From CAZLKN01 sp964560135 (GTDB taxonomy: Bacteria; Actinomycetota; JAICYB01): a stretch of 62,746 nucleotides of DNA. Made by a program: the position numbers and the translations under genes. Below the pieces are notes generated by a model. The model was not told the DNA's origin and ran no database searches. It saw nothing but the letters and a program-made list of their open reading frames with translations. The DNA lies in the NCBI GenBank assembly GCA_964560135.1, contig CAZLKN010000012.1, forward strand, positions 1 to 62,746, written 5' to 3'. Positions 42,244 through 50,741 of this stretch are shown piece after piece; the stretch's first letter is position 1, and each line of letters begins with the position of its first letter.

Positions 42244-42247
42244 GCGG

Positions 42248-43219
42248 CTACGCGTCGTCGTCCTCGAGCATCGAACGGATCCTGGTGAAGTACCGGTCCC
42301 AGAAACGGTCACCCAACTTGCCCCGGACGGCGAGGTGGTCCGCCATGGCGATGATGTCGCCGTAGTTCCATACGTAGCGTGCCTTGGCGAACACCGGCAA
42401 CAGATCGAGCTCGCTCTTTGTGATCGGGCGAACCGACTGGTAGCCCTCGAGGAACGCGTCGCGCACCTCGTCCGTCACGCCGTCGATCGCTGCGACGAGA
42501 TCGTACGCGCGCCAGCCGTACCCGCAGTGATCGAAGTCGAGAACCGTCGGTGTGCCGTTGTCCCAGTGACAGTTGCCGTCGTGGAGGTCGGCGTGGATGA
42601 CGCCGTAGGAAGGTTCTTCCTTGGGGATCGTCTCGATCTGTGCCCACAGTCGTTCGGTGAGCGTGCGCAACGCCCGGATGTCCTCATCGCGGGAGCCATG
42701 GAGGAAGGACGTCACCTCCCGTACCGGCATGCCGAGCAGCAGGTCCGCATCGAGGTGGTAGCGGCGATGGGTGGTGGCGAAGTCGGATGAGACGACGTGG
42801 ATGCGGGCGCAGACCCGCCCGAAGGTGCGGGCGTCGTCCGCCTCCAGAGGAATCGGCCCGCCGGGCGCGAACCGAAAGAGGGCCGTGTGCCTCCGGCCTT
42901 CGGGTGCCTCGAGCGTCCCCAGGACGTCCCCGTCACGGCGGGCGGCGGGCGGCACCACCGGCAGGCCGGCGGCGTGAAGATGGGTGAGCAGGTCAAGTTC
43001 GAAGCGGACGTCGGACTCGCCCGGCATCCAGTACTTGTCCGTCGGATACACACGCAACACGTAGCGGCCCGAGGGTGCGTCGACGGAGAAGTAGTCGTTG
43101 AACCCCCGGTGCCAGACGGCACAGGACGGCGTTCCACCGAGGTCGTAGTCGCGCGCGATGGCGGCTGCGATCGCGTCCGGCCGAAGCGTCGAGTGGAGGG
43201 CGGGTACCCGCACGTTCAC
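42248..43219 (-). CDS. aminoglycoside-phosphotransferase-fold (APH/ChoK-type) kinase
   Basis: 323 residues, GTG start overlapping the VOC gene (GTGA). Catalytic loop VIHADLHDGNCHWD and metal loop TVLDFDHCGYGWRAYD show an active APH-fold kinase. HRGFNDYFSVDAPSGRYVLR is the nucleotide-binding N lobe. The family phosphorylates antibiotics, choline, homoserine or sugars; this branch (with RPITKSELDLLPVF near the end) resembles homoserine-kinase-like/SrkA proteins. Resistance should not be assumed. Confidence 0.82.
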   Translation of the reverse strand: MNVRVPALHSTLRPDAIAAAIARDYDLGGTPSCAVWHRGFNDYFSVDAPSGRYVLRVYPTDKYWMPGESDVRFELDLLTHLHAAGLPVVPPAARRDGDVLGTLEAPEGRRHTALFRFAPGGPIPLEADDARTFGRVCARIHVVSSDFATTHRRYHLDADLLLGMPVREVTSFLHGSRDEDIRALRTLTERLWAQIETIPKEEPSYGVIHADLHDGNCHWDNGTPTVLDFDHCGYGWRAYDLVAAIDGVTDEVRDAFLEGYQSVRPITKSELDLLPVFAKARYVWNYGDIIAMADHLAVRGKLGDRFWDRYFTRIRSMLEDDDA

Positions 43220-43623
43220 CCTGCTCGGGGGCCCGTGGGTCCGGTGGTAGCGGGTTCCACGGTCCCGGCGTAGATCCCCAGCTCATTGCCGTTCGGATCC
43301 AAGAAGTAGGCGTCACGGCCCGGATCGGCCGCACCGATCGGGCCCGGTTCCCGCGTGATGTTTCCTCCGTGCTCCCGGATCCTGGCGATCGCCGAGCCCA
43401 TGTTCTCCACGCGCAGGACGAGGACCACAGAACCCACTGCAGGTACCTTGGTGCCATCGAAGGCGCCGCTCACATTGCCGGACTCGAACGACCAGTACGT
43501 CGACCCGGGCACGTTCGGTTGCACCTTCCATCCGAAGACCTGCTGATAGAAGAGCCTGGCCTTCTCGAGGTCGGGAGCGGGGATCACGATGTGGCAGAAG
43601 GGACTCTGTACCGGGTCGGACAT
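43216..43623 (-). CDS. glyoxalase/VOC-fold protein
   Basis: 135 residues. Two beta-alpha-beta-beta-beta units: CHIVIPAPDLEKARLFYQQV, FGWKV, then GNITREPGPIG and YFLDPNGNELGIY. Typical of VOC members of unknown substrate annotated as glyoxalase or bleomycin-resistance-like. A good ribosome-binding site (GGAGG) precedes the ATG. Overlaps the downstream kinase-like gene, so the two are made together. Confidence 0.85.
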   Translation of the reverse strand: MSDPVQSPFCHIVIPAPDLEKARLFYQQVFGWKVQPNVPGSTYWSFESGNVSGAFDGTKVPAVGSVVLVLRVENMGSAIARIREHGGNITREPGPIGAADPGRDAYFLDPNGNELGIYAGTVEPATTGPTGPRAG

Positions 43624-43661
43624 CTCGCCTCCTGCCTGGGACAGTACCGCGCTCGCCCGGG

Positions 43662-45068
43662 TCAGCGCCGGACCCAGCGGGTTCCTTCGGGGGTGTCGAT
43701 GAGCTCCACCCCCGCCCCCTGGAGGCGGTCGCGGATCGCATCGGCCCGCGCGAAGTCCTTCGCCGCCCGGGCCTCGTCGCGCTCACGCACCAGTGCCTCG
43801 AGGTCCTCGGAGAGTCCGCTGCTGGGGGCGAGGTCGAGTCCGAGGACGCGGTCCCAGGACAGCGCAAGCGTGCGCCGCGCCCCCGGCGGGACCTGTTCGT
43901 CCCCCAGCATCGCGTGCAGCACGCTGACCGCCTCCGGCAGGTCGAGGTCGTCGCCGATCGCCTCCACGAACCGGTCGTGGTGGGCGAGGGCCCGCTCGTC
44001 GGCGACCGCCGCCCGCAGCGCCGCGTCGGTGGCCGGGGCGGTATCACCGTCGTCGAGCAGCGCCACGCGCTCCCGCAGGCGTCTCAGGGCGGTGGCGGCG
44101 GCATCCAGGGCCTCGTCGGCGAAGTGGAACTGGCGGCGGTAGCGGGCCGTGAAGCACAGGTACCGGAAGGCGAGCGGATCGTAGCCCTGCTCGGTGAGTG
44201 TCCGGATCGTGATCACGTTCCCGGCCGACTTCGCCATCTTCGCCTGTCCCATCAGCAGGTGGTCGCCGTGCACCCAGGTGGACACCACCCGGTGGCCCAC
44301 CGCCCCCTCCGACTGCGCGATCTCACACTCGTGGTGGGGGAAGACGTTGTCCACACCTCCGGTGTGGATGTCGAAGCGGTCGCCCAGCAGGTGCATCGCC
44401 ATCGCCGAGCACTCGATGTGCCAGCCCGGATACCCCGTCCCCCAGGGCGAATCGAAGACCACGAGCCGGCGCTCACCCGCGGCCTTCCACAGCAGGAAGT
44501 CCTGGTGGTTGCGCTTGGCCGCGTCGACCTCGACGCGGTGCCCGGCCCGCATCTCGTCCGGCGACTGGCTCGACAACGCCCCGTAGCCGGGGAAACTCGT
44601 CACGTCGTAGTAGACGGTGCCGTCCGCCTCGTAGGCGTGGCCGCGCTCGATCAGCTTCGCGGCGAGCTCGATCATCTGCGGCACGTGCTCGGAGGCGCTC
44701 GGATAGGCGTCGAAGCGACGGATGTTCACTGCATCGCAGTCCTCCAGGAACAGCTGGGTGTAGCGATCGGCGATCTCCGCGGGCGACAGGCCCTCGTCCT
44801 GCGCGGCCAGCAGCATCCGGTCGCGGCCGGAGTCGGTGAGCTCGTCGGTCATGTGACCGACGTCGGTGATGTTCATGACCGCCTGCACCTCCAACCCGTC
44901 GTAGGCGAGCACCCGGCGCACCACATCGGCGAGCAGGAACGTGCGCAGGTTGCCGACGTGCACCGGGCGGTAGACGGTGGGGCCGCAGGAGTACATCGAG
45001 ACGCGTCCGGGGTGGAGCGGCTCCACCGGCCGCACCGACCTCGTGAGGGTGTCGTGGACACGCAGCAT
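43662..45068 (-). CDS. cysS: cysteinyl-tRNA synthetase CysS
   Basis: 468 residues. SCGPTVYRPVHVGNLRTFL holds the HIGH-type motif, GWHIECSAMAMHLLG the zinc/active-site segment, and KMAKSAGNVI the KMSKS loop. The C-terminal DALR domain (ARAAKDFARADAIRDRLQ) is present, which separates it from the shorter mycothiol ligase MshC. TAGCCT lies 9 bases before the ATG. Confidence 0.95.
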   Translation of the reverse strand: MLRVHDTLTRSVRPVEPLHPGRVSMYSCGPTVYRPVHVGNLRTFLLADVVRRVLAYDGLEVQAVMNITDVGHMTDELTDSGRDRMLLAAQDEGLSPAEIADRYTQLFLEDCDAVNIRRFDAYPSASEHVPQMIELAAKLIERGHAYEADGTVYYDVTSFPGYGALSSQSPDEMRAGHRVEVDAAKRNHQDFLLWKAAGERRLVVFDSPWGTGYPGWHIECSAMAMHLLGDRFDIHTGGVDNVFPHHECEIAQSEGAVGHRVVSTWVHGDHLLMGQAKMAKSAGNVITIRTLTEQGYDPLAFRYLCFTARYRRQFHFADEALDAAATALRRLRERVALLDDGDTAPATDAALRAAVADERALAHHDRFVEAIGDDLDLPEAVSVLHAMLGDEQVPPGARRTLALSWDRVLGLDLAPSSGLSEDLEALVRERDEARAAKDFARADAIRDRLQGAGVELIDTPEGTRWVRR

Positions 45069-45077
45069 CGGGAGCCC

Positions 45078-45107
45078 AGGCTAGCAGCCGTGGTTCGGTT
45101 GTACCGT
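45078..45107. promoter_or_regulatory. back-to-back promoters between cysS and ygfZ
   Basis: The 45-base gap holds a reverse-strand TAGCCT (45078-45083, 9 bases from the cysS ATG) and a forward TACCGT (45102-45107, 6 bases from the ygfZ ATG). The two -35 regions must overlap the opposite -10 boxes, so the promoters probably compete. Confidence 0.5.
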
Positions 45108-45113
45108 GGGCCT

Positions 45114-46064
45114 ATGGATGTGCTGCCGATCGAGCAGGCCTACGAGCTCGCCCACCGCGGAGCGGTGGTGGTCCGGCGTCCCGACCGGGGCCTGGTACGT
45201 CTCACCGGCGAGCAGCGGATCTGGTTCCTGCAGAACACCGTCTCCAACGACGTCGAAGGCGTGGAGGTCGGGGATTGGGTCGCGTCCTGCTTCCTCACCA
45301 CGAAGGGCAAGGTCGTGGCCCACTTCCGGATCGGGGTGCTGTCCGAGGAGCTCTGGCTGGACGTCGACCCCCCGGGAACCGCCGATCTCGTGGACTGGTT
45401 CACGCGCTACCGCTTCCGCACGAAAGTCGAGATCGAGGACCGCTCCCCCGGTTCGTTCACCATCATCGGCCCGGCGGCGGCCGAGCGCTGCGGCGACGGC
45501 GAGGTCCGCTTGGAGGACGGCGCCGTGCTCTTCGGCGGGCGCCTCGGCGACGTGGCCGCCCTGGACGTCCATGCCCCCGAGGCTCCGGGGTGGGTCTCGG
45601 ATCTGCCGGTTGCCGGCGAGGAGCTGTACGAGGTGCTGCGCCTGGAGGCCGGGATCGGGCGCTTCGGCGTCGACTTCGGCGCCGACACCCTGCCGCAGGA
45701 GGCCGGGCTCACGTCCATCGTGTCGGCCACCAAGGGCTGCTACGTGGGCCAGGAGGTGGTGGCCCGGCTGCACTTCCGCGGCCACGTGAACCGGGTGCTG
45801 CGCCGGCTCGAGATCTCCGCCGACGTGGATCCCGCGGCGCTGCCAGGAACCGAGGTGCGCTACGAGGACGGGAAGGTCGGTGCCGTGACCTCGGCGGCGC
45901 GGAGCCCCCGCGCGGGCGTGATCGGCCTCGGGATGGTGCGCGTAACCGTCCCCGAGGGGGCCGACGTCGAACTGCCGGGGGCCGGTTCGGCGACGGTCGG
46001 GCCGGTCCCCGAGGGGACCAAGACCGTCAGCTCGAGAAGCCCTCGTCCCGCAGGCGGTCGATGA
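45114..46064 (+). CDS. ygfZ: folate-binding protein YgfZ (GcvT-like)
   Basis: 316 residues. The hallmark KGCYVGQEVVAR with C209 is intact. LTGEQRIWFLQNTVSNDVE and FLTTKGKVVAHFRI are the GcvT-fold segments. YgfZ uses tetrahydrofolate to help repair or assemble 4Fe-4S clusters. It should support such enzymes as the WhiB protein and PurF here. It appears leaderless. Confidence 0.92.
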   Translation: MDVLPIEQAYELAHRGAVVVRRPDRGLVRLTGEQRIWFLQNTVSNDVEGVEVGDWVASCFLTTKGKVVAHFRIGVLSEELWLDVDPPGTADLVDWFTRYRFRTKVEIEDRSPGSFTIIGPAAAERCGDGEVRLEDGAVLFGGRLGDVAALDVHAPEAPGWVSDLPVAGEELYEVLRLEAGIGRFGVDFGADTLPQEAGLTSIVSATKGCYVGQEVVARLHFRGHVNRVLRRLEISADVDPAALPGTEVRYEDGKVGAVTSAARSPRAGVIGLGMVRVTVPEGADVELPGAGSATVGPVPEGTKTVSSRSPRPAGGR

Positions 46065-46218
46065 CGATCATCGACGCCAGCGAGTGCTCGATCGCGGCCC
46101 GGTAGATCTGGCCCGGACGCCGCAGTTCGTATTGTCTGTCGGCCGGGCGCCGCCGGCGCCCTCCTCGCGTCGGCCGCTGGCCCGCGAGGTGCAGTGTCTC
46201 CCTGATGACAGTACTCAC
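46027..46218 (-). CDS. small basic protein of unknown function
   Basis: 63 residues from a GTG that has GGGAGG 6 bases upstream. Very basic middle (PTRGGRRRRPADRQYELRRP), then a helix-prone end (IYRAAIEHSLASMIVIDRLR). No family recognised. The good ribosome-binding site is the main support. It overlaps the 3' end of ygfZ on the other strand by 38 bases, so it could also be spurious. Confidence 0.45.
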   Translation of the reverse strand: MSTVIRETLHLAGQRPTRGGRRRRPADRQYELRRPGQIYRAAIEHSLASMIVIDRLRDEGFSS

Positions 46219-46323
46219 ATGGCACCTCCCGACTCGGGTTTCGCCTTCGGCGCGCGCTCTCCTGCACCGCCTCGGACGCAGAATCGGACCTACCGGGTCG
46301 AAGGGCACCGGGAGATATCGGAC

Positions 46324-47268
46324 CTACCGGGCGAACGCCTCGTCGAGGAACGGTTCGAGCCGCTCGAGGATCTCCTGCGGGAATTCGATCGGCAGGGTAT
46401 GGGAGCCGCCGTCGAGGAAGGTCAGCCGGCCGTCGGGCAGCGCCCGCGCCATCGCCGTGGCGACGCGCTTCGGGGTGAACGGGTCTTTGGTGCCGTGCAG
46501 GATCAGCACCGGCACCCGGACCCGCGGGAGCAGGTCGGAGGCGTCGTGGTTGTGCATCCCGCGGAGCATCTTCGCGGCGATGAGAGGATCGATCATCGAC
46601 AGATGATCGAAGTAGCCCTGCATGTCCTCGGGCGACACGCCGGGGCCGACGGCCCCTAGTGCGTGGCGTCCGGCCGGGAACGACAGGGGGCTGCGGAGCA
46701 GCGTCCGCCAGGCGAGCAGGGTCACCCGCGGGAGGACATGGAGCAGCGGCAGGACCACGGGGGCCGCCCGCGCCGACAGGTCGCTGCCGTAGAAGGTCCG
46801 CAACGGGGAGCGGTACGCGCCCGCCAGGGAGACGAGGGCGGCAACCCGTTCCTCGAAGTTGCGGTGGAACTCGAGCGCCACCTGGAAGCCCATCGAGTGG
46901 CCCACGACGGCCGTCCGCTCGATCCCCTCGGCCTCCAGGATGTTGCGCAGGTCCCGCGCCGACGCCTCGATGGTGAGGTCGCCGTCACGGATGTTGCGCG
47001 CGTGGAAGCCGGGATCGCGCGGCAGACCCGACACCCCGGTCCCGCGGTAGTTCCAGACCAGCATGCGGTAGCGTTCGGCCAGCGGCGGGACGATCTCCTT
47101 CCAGTAGGTGTCCGGACAGACGAACCCTCCGCACATCGAAACCACCGGAGCGTCCCGGGGGCCGAGGAGCGTGTAGGCGATCCGCGTGCCGTCGAAGGAC
47201 CGGATCGCGCGGTCCTTCGGCCAGATCTGTCCGGCCGTCTTCGGTCCCCACCACCATCTGGAGATCAC
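46324..47268 (-). CDS. alpha/beta hydrolase
   Basis: 314 residues, GTG start. RSFDGTRIAYTLLGPRDAPV, oxyanion segment CGGFVCPD, nucleophile Ser in VVGHSMGFQ, acid in ILHGTKDPFTP and His in GGSHTLPIEFP complete the triad. No secretion signal. The substrate is unknown; esterase, epoxide hydrolase or haloperoxidase-like activity cannot be separated. Appears leaderless: the -10 TAGGCT includes the stop codon of the upstream gene. Confidence 0.85.
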   Translation of the reverse strand: MISRWWWGPKTAGQIWPKDRAIRSFDGTRIAYTLLGPRDAPVVSMCGGFVCPDTYWKEIVPPLAERYRMLVWNYRGTGVSGLPRDPGFHARNIRDGDLTIEASARDLRNILEAEGIERTAVVGHSMGFQVALEFHRNFEERVAALVSLAGAYRSPLRTFYGSDLSARAAPVVLPLLHVLPRVTLLAWRTLLRSPLSFPAGRHALGAVGPGVSPEDMQGYFDHLSMIDPLIAAKMLRGMHNHDASDLLPRVRVPVLILHGTKDPFTPKRVATAMARALPDGRLTFLDGGSHTLPIEFPQEILERLEPFLDEAFAR

Positions 47269-47275
47269 ATGCGGG

Positions 47276-47281
47276 AGCCTA
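47276..47281 (-). promoter_or_regulatory. -10 hexamer TAGGCT overlapping a stop codon
   Basis: On the reverse strand TAGGCT lies 7 bases before the hydrolase GTG. Its first three bases are the TAG stop of the LVIVD gene. Confidence 0.4.
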
Positions 47282-48667
47282 CCGCGACACGACGGCGCAC
47301 CCGTAGCCCCAGACCGGATGCGGCTGGAGCCCCGGCGTCCGAGCAGCCGCCGGCGCCAGCCACTGCGGCAGGATCGGCGCCCGAACCGTTGACGCGGTCG
47401 TGCCCGCCGTGACCCGCAGCACGTCGATGCCTCGCTGGGCATCGATCGAATACACGATGTCGTCGCTCACCCAGCGGGCATCGAAGGCCTCGGTGCCCGG
47501 CCCGATGAAATACCCGACCTGCCGGATGTCGTCGGGATCGGAGACGTCGAGGAGGCGGAGGCCCTGGTGGTACCAGGCGATGGCCACCAGGTCGTTGCGC
47601 TCGTCGAAGTAGTGGGCCGAGCAGGTGACGGTGGCGACGTTGTCGCCGTCCGTCAAGGTGCCGGGCGGGAAGCCGTTGAGTTCGGTGTCCCAGCGATCGC
47701 GGATCTCGACGGTGGCGGGCGGGTTGCCGTCCGCGTCGGAGCGGTCGAAGTCGATGAGCGAAGCGGTGGCGAACCGCCCCTGCCCGTCGCACATGGGCTG
47801 GAGCCAGTTCTCCTCGGTGATCAGCAGCTTCTCGCCGGCCCGGAGAGCCGGGTCGTCGTCTCCGCTGCTCCGCGGCACCCACTCATCGGCCCGCGGCCGC
47901 AACGAGTTGTGGTGGTAGCCGAGCGAGCCGGGGTCGTGACGGGTCACGGTCACCGGGTTCACCGGGTCGGTGGTGTCCAGGGCCGCGAACCCACGCGAAC
48001 CCACCATCCACGCCAACCCCGTCGCGTCCACCTGGAGGTCGTGGGTGTCCCCGACCTCCGAGACCCACGACCGGGCGAGGACGGGCTCGCTCGGATCGCG
48101 CAGGTCGATCGCGTACAGACGGCTGCTGCTGCCGCCCGGCCCGGTGGCGTAGGCCCAGGAGCAGTCCGCCCGGATGCAGGACACCGTATGTCCCCCCGTG
48201 TAGTGATGGAACCGGCCGTCGTCGGGGTCCGTCCAGGTCCCCCGGAAGCGGTTCCCGGTGAGCGGGTTGAGGTGGGCGAAGGTCATCGGTCCGGGCAGGC
48301 CCGAGAGGTCGATCACGTACAGGCCGCCGGCGGGTGTCGTTGCGAACGCCGGGTCGACCGCGATCAGCAGGATGTCGTCGTTGAAGTCGACGTCCTCGTT
48401 CTGGATGTGCGGCAGGGGCAGGTGTGAGACGAGAACGGGCACCTCGGGGGTCGACACGTCGTAGGCGGACACGCCGCGCAGGCTCGTCATGACGAAGTAG
48501 GACCTGCCGCGGATCTCCCGTACCTTCCCGCCGACGGCCCCGACCTCGGGGATCGTCATCACCAGTTCCATGCCGTCGGCGACCACCGGGGTGGACGCCG
48601 ATGAGGGGGAGGCGTGGACGAGGCCGCTCAGGAGGGCGGCCACGAACAGCACGCGGATCGAGCGCAT
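47279..48667 (-). CDS. secreted LVIVD-repeat beta-propeller protein
   Basis: 462 residues. Signal peptide 1-25. Repeats of the LVIVD type: GVSAYDVSTPEVPVLVSHLP, GGLYVIDLSGLPGPM, RLYAIDLRDPSEPVLAR, GFAALDTTDPVNPVTVTRHD, GLRLLDVSDPDDIRQVGYF, each a propeller strand set. HDLQVD and the Cys pairs may shape loops. Function is unknown; such proteins are exported and often surface-linked. GAGAGGAG precedes the ATG. Confidence 0.8.
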   Translation of the reverse strand: MRSIRVLFVAALLSGLVHASPSSASTPVVADGMELVMTIPEVGAVGGKVREIRGRSYFVMTSLRGVSAYDVSTPEVPVLVSHLPLPHIQNEDVDFNDDILLIAVDPAFATTPAGGLYVIDLSGLPGPMTFAHLNPLTGNRFRGTWTDPDDGRFHHYTGGHTVSCIRADCSWAYATGPGGSSSRLYAIDLRDPSEPVLARSWVSEVGDTHDLQVDATGLAWMVGSRGFAALDTTDPVNPVTVTRHDPGSLGYHHNSLRPRADEWVPRSSGDDDPALRAGEKLLITEENWLQPMCDGQGRFATASLIDFDRSDADGNPPATVEIRDRWDTELNGFPPGTLTDGDNVATVTCSAHYFDERNDLVAIAWYHQGLRLLDVSDPDDIRQVGYFIGPGTEAFDARWVSDDIVYSIDAQRGIDVLRVTAGTTASTVRAPILPQWLAPAAARTPGLQPHPVWGYGCAVVSR

Positions 48668-48743
48668 GGGGCTCCTCTCAGCTTGCGAGGGATACGTGGA
48701 ACGGGTTCGACGTCCGTCCGGTTCGTCCCTGCCTGGACGGTGC

Positions 48744-48781
48744 GAAACGCGTCCGTAACACAGGCCTTACGTGCGCGTGAC
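48744..48781 (+). promoter_or_regulatory. GlnR-like box upstream of the first amt gene
   Basis: GAAAC-N6-GTAAC-N6-CTTAC-N6-GTGAC: four GnnAC-type half sites at an exact 11-base period, close to the actinobacterial GlnR consensus (GTnAC-N6-GAAAC, repeated). It lies 32 bases upstream of the -10 at 48813, a normal activator position. Confidence 0.65.
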
Positions 48782-48812
48782 CGGGCCTCGTCGCGCCGCA
48801 ACATCCCGTTCC

Positions 48813-48818
48813 TAGGCT
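48813..48818 (+). promoter_or_regulatory. -10 hexamer TAGGCT of the first amt operon
   Basis: TAGGCT gives a start near 48825 and a short leader with AAGGAGGA before the ATG at 48850. Confidence 0.45.
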
Positions 48819-48849
48819 TCGGATGTCGTCGATCCGAAGGAGGACCTCA

Positions 48850-50241
48850 ATGCACCTATGGAAACGTGCGGCCACCCTCGCCGCGTGCGCGGCGCTGGCC
48901 GTCGTCGGGATCCCGGCGGTCGCCCACGCTCAACAGGAGGCGGCGTTCGCCACGGAGCTCGACCTGCTGGTCGTGTTCCTGATGCTGTCGACGGTCCTCG
49001 TGTTCATCATGCACGCGGGCTTCGCGATGCTCGAAGCCGGGCTCACCCGCGGCAAGAACGCGGCGAACATCGTCGGCAAGAACCTGGTGACGATCTCCGG
49101 AGGAATGGTCGTCTACTACATGATCGGCTTCGGGTTGATGTACGGCGAGAACGTCGCCGGCCTGTTCGGGAGTGACATGTTCTTCCTCCGCGGGGACAGC
49201 TACGTCCCCGATTCCGTCCTCGAGATGGACTTCGCCTTCCAGGCGATGTTCGCCGCCACCGCAGCCACCATCGTGTCCGGTGCAGTGGCCGAGCGGATGA
49301 AGTTCGGAGGCTACGTCGTCACCGCCCTCGTCATGACGGGGCTGATCTACCCGATCGTGGGGGCCTGGACGTGGGGCGGCGGGTGGCTCGACGAGATCGG
49401 CTACGCGGACTTCGCCGGATCGGGGATCGTCCACATGACCGGTGGCGTGGCCGCGCTCGTGGGGGCCACGTTCCTCGGCCCCCGGATCGGCAGGTTCGCC
49501 AGCGGCCGCAAGCGGGTCATCCCCGGACACTCGATGCCCCTGACCGCCCTCGGCGTGACCCTGCTGTTCTTCGGGTGGTTCGGCTTCAACGGCGGCTCGG
49601 TCCTCGCGGTGGACGGGCCGGTGATCGGCGCGGTCATCGTGACCACGGCCCTCGCCGGCGGGGCCGGCGGGATGGCAGCGGCGTTCTACACGCGCGTCCG
49701 GTACGGCGCCTGGGATGTGAGCATGATCGGCAACGGGATCCTGGCGGGGCTCGTGGGGATCACCGCCGGAGCCGACGTGGTGAGCAACGCGGGGGCGCTG
49801 GGTGTGGGTCTGATCGCCGGCGTCCTGGTGGCGCTGTCGGTCTCCTTCTTCGACTCCCTGCGTGTCGACGACCCGGTGGGCGCGGTGAGCGTGCACGGGA
49901 CGTGCGGTGTGCTGGGCGTCCTGTGGGTCGGCCTCGCGCACACGACCGATGGGCTGCTCTACGGAGGCGGAGCCACGCTGCTGATCTACCAGGTCATCGG
50001 GGTCGTCGCGATCGCGGCGCTGGTCGCGGTGGCGGCGGCGATCCTGTTCGGGTCGCTCAAGGCGTTGAACCTGCTCCGGGTGCCCGAGGAGGAGGAGCTC
50101 GAGGGCTTGGACATCAACGAGCACGGGATGTGGGGCTACCCGGAGTCGTTCCTCGGAGCCACGGGGAGTGCCACGCCGGAGTCGGTGGCCCAGGTGCGGA
50201 CCCAGGTGCGCGCACAATCCTTCGAGGAGGTGGCCCGATGA
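48850..50241 (+). CDS. amt: ammonium transporter Amt (first copy)
   Basis: 463 residues. A signal-like N terminus (MHLWKRAATLAACAALAVVG ... AHAQ) precedes eleven membrane helices. Landmarks: GFAMLEAGLTRGKNAANI, SGAVAERMKF, WTWGGGWLDEIGYADFAGSG, pore histidine in DPVGAVSVHGTCGVLG and FFGWFGFNGGS. It passes ammonium under PII control. The ATG at 48850 has the better ribosome-binding site than the one 27 bases earlier. Stop overlaps the PII gene (ATGA). Confidence 0.94.
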   Translation: MHLWKRAATLAACAALAVVGIPAVAHAQQEAAFATELDLLVVFLMLSTVLVFIMHAGFAMLEAGLTRGKNAANIVGKNLVTISGGMVVYYMIGFGLMYGENVAGLFGSDMFFLRGDSYVPDSVLEMDFAFQAMFAATAATIVSGAVAERMKFGGYVVTALVMTGLIYPIVGAWTWGGGWLDEIGYADFAGSGIVHMTGGVAALVGATFLGPRIGRFASGRKRVIPGHSMPLTALGVTLLFFGWFGFNGGSVLAVDGPVIGAVIVTTALAGGAGGMAAAFYTRVRYGAWDVSMIGNGILAGLVGITAGADVVSNAGALGVGLIAGVLVALSVSFFDSLRVDDPVGAVSVHGTCGVLGVLWVGLAHTTDGLLYGGGATLLIYQVIGVVAIAALVAVAAAILFGSLKALNLLRVPEEEELEGLDINEHGMWGYPESFLGATGSATPESVAQVRTQVRAQSFEEVAR

Positions 50242-50576
50242 GGCTCGTCACGGCGATCGTCAAGCCCTTCCGGCTCGACGAGGTGAAGGAGGCGCTGACC
50301 GGGGTCGGCGTGAACGGGTTGACCGTCACCGAATCCCGCGGTTTCGGCCGACAGCGTGGGCATGCCGAGGTCTACCGGGGAGCCGAGTACCAGGTGGACT
50401 TCGTGCCCAAGGTGAAGGTCGAGGTGCTCGTCCCGGACGAGCTCGCCGACAAGGTGGTGGACGCGGTCATGGCCGCCGCCCGTACCGGGAAGATCGGCGA
50501 CGGGAAGATCTGGGTGGTCCCGGCGGAGCAGGTCGTCCGTATCCGCACCGGCGAAGCCGGGGACGAGGCCGTGTAG
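50238..50576 (+). CDS. glnB: PII signal protein GlnB/GlnK (first copy)
   Basis: 112 residues. T-loop RGAEYQVDFVPKVKVEVLV with the modifiable Y51, B-loop TGKIGDGKIWV, C-loop VRIRTGE. It binds ATP/ADP and 2-oxoglutarate and plugs the partner Amt when nitrogen is ample. It overlaps the amt gene by four bases, with GAGGAGG just upstream. Confidence 0.95.
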   Translation: MRLVTAIVKPFRLDEVKEALTGVGVNGLTVTESRGFGRQRGHAEVYRGAEYQVDFVPKVKVEVLVPDELADKVVDAVMAAARTGKIGDGKIWVVPAEQVVRIRTGEAGDEAV

Positions 50577-50599
50577 GTTCCCCCACACCACGACCGCGC

Positions 50600-50631
50600 G
50601 GTGGGACGGCCGTTCGACGGGCCGTCCCACC
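50600..50631 (+). terminator. GC hairpin after the first amt-glnB pair
   Basis: GGTGGGACGGCC, 8-base loop, GGCCGTCCCACC: a perfect 12-base-pair stem, 23 bases after the PII stop and before the second GlnR-like box. It isolates the two amt operons. Confidence 0.75.
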
Positions 50632-50648
50632 GGCGTCTTCGGCGAGGC

Positions 50649-50685
50649 GTTACGCCTCCGTAACAAGCCGAAACGTCCTCGAAAA
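50649..50685 (+). promoter_or_regulatory. GlnR-like box upstream of the second amt gene
   Basis: GTTAC-N6-GTAAC-N5-GAAAC-N6-GAAAA. It shares TCCGTAAC with the first box. It ends 10 bases before the -10 at 50696, so it overlaps the -35 region. Confidence 0.65.
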
Positions 50686-50695
50686 GCTCACTCCC

Positions 50696-50701
50696 TACGG
50701 T
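50696..50701 (+). promoter_or_regulatory. -10 hexamer TACGGT of the second amt operon
   Basis: TACGGT gives a start near 50708 and a leader of about 34 bases to the ATG at 50742. Confidence 0.45.
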
Positions 50702-50741
50702 GTGCGCAGCCACTGATCCGATGCGACCGAAGGGGGAACCG

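Noticed and set aside
42248..43219. Antibiotic-resistance kinase
   Set aside because: The APH fold is clear, but the motifs do not separate drug kinases from homoserine/choline-type or protein kinases, and no mobile element is nearby.
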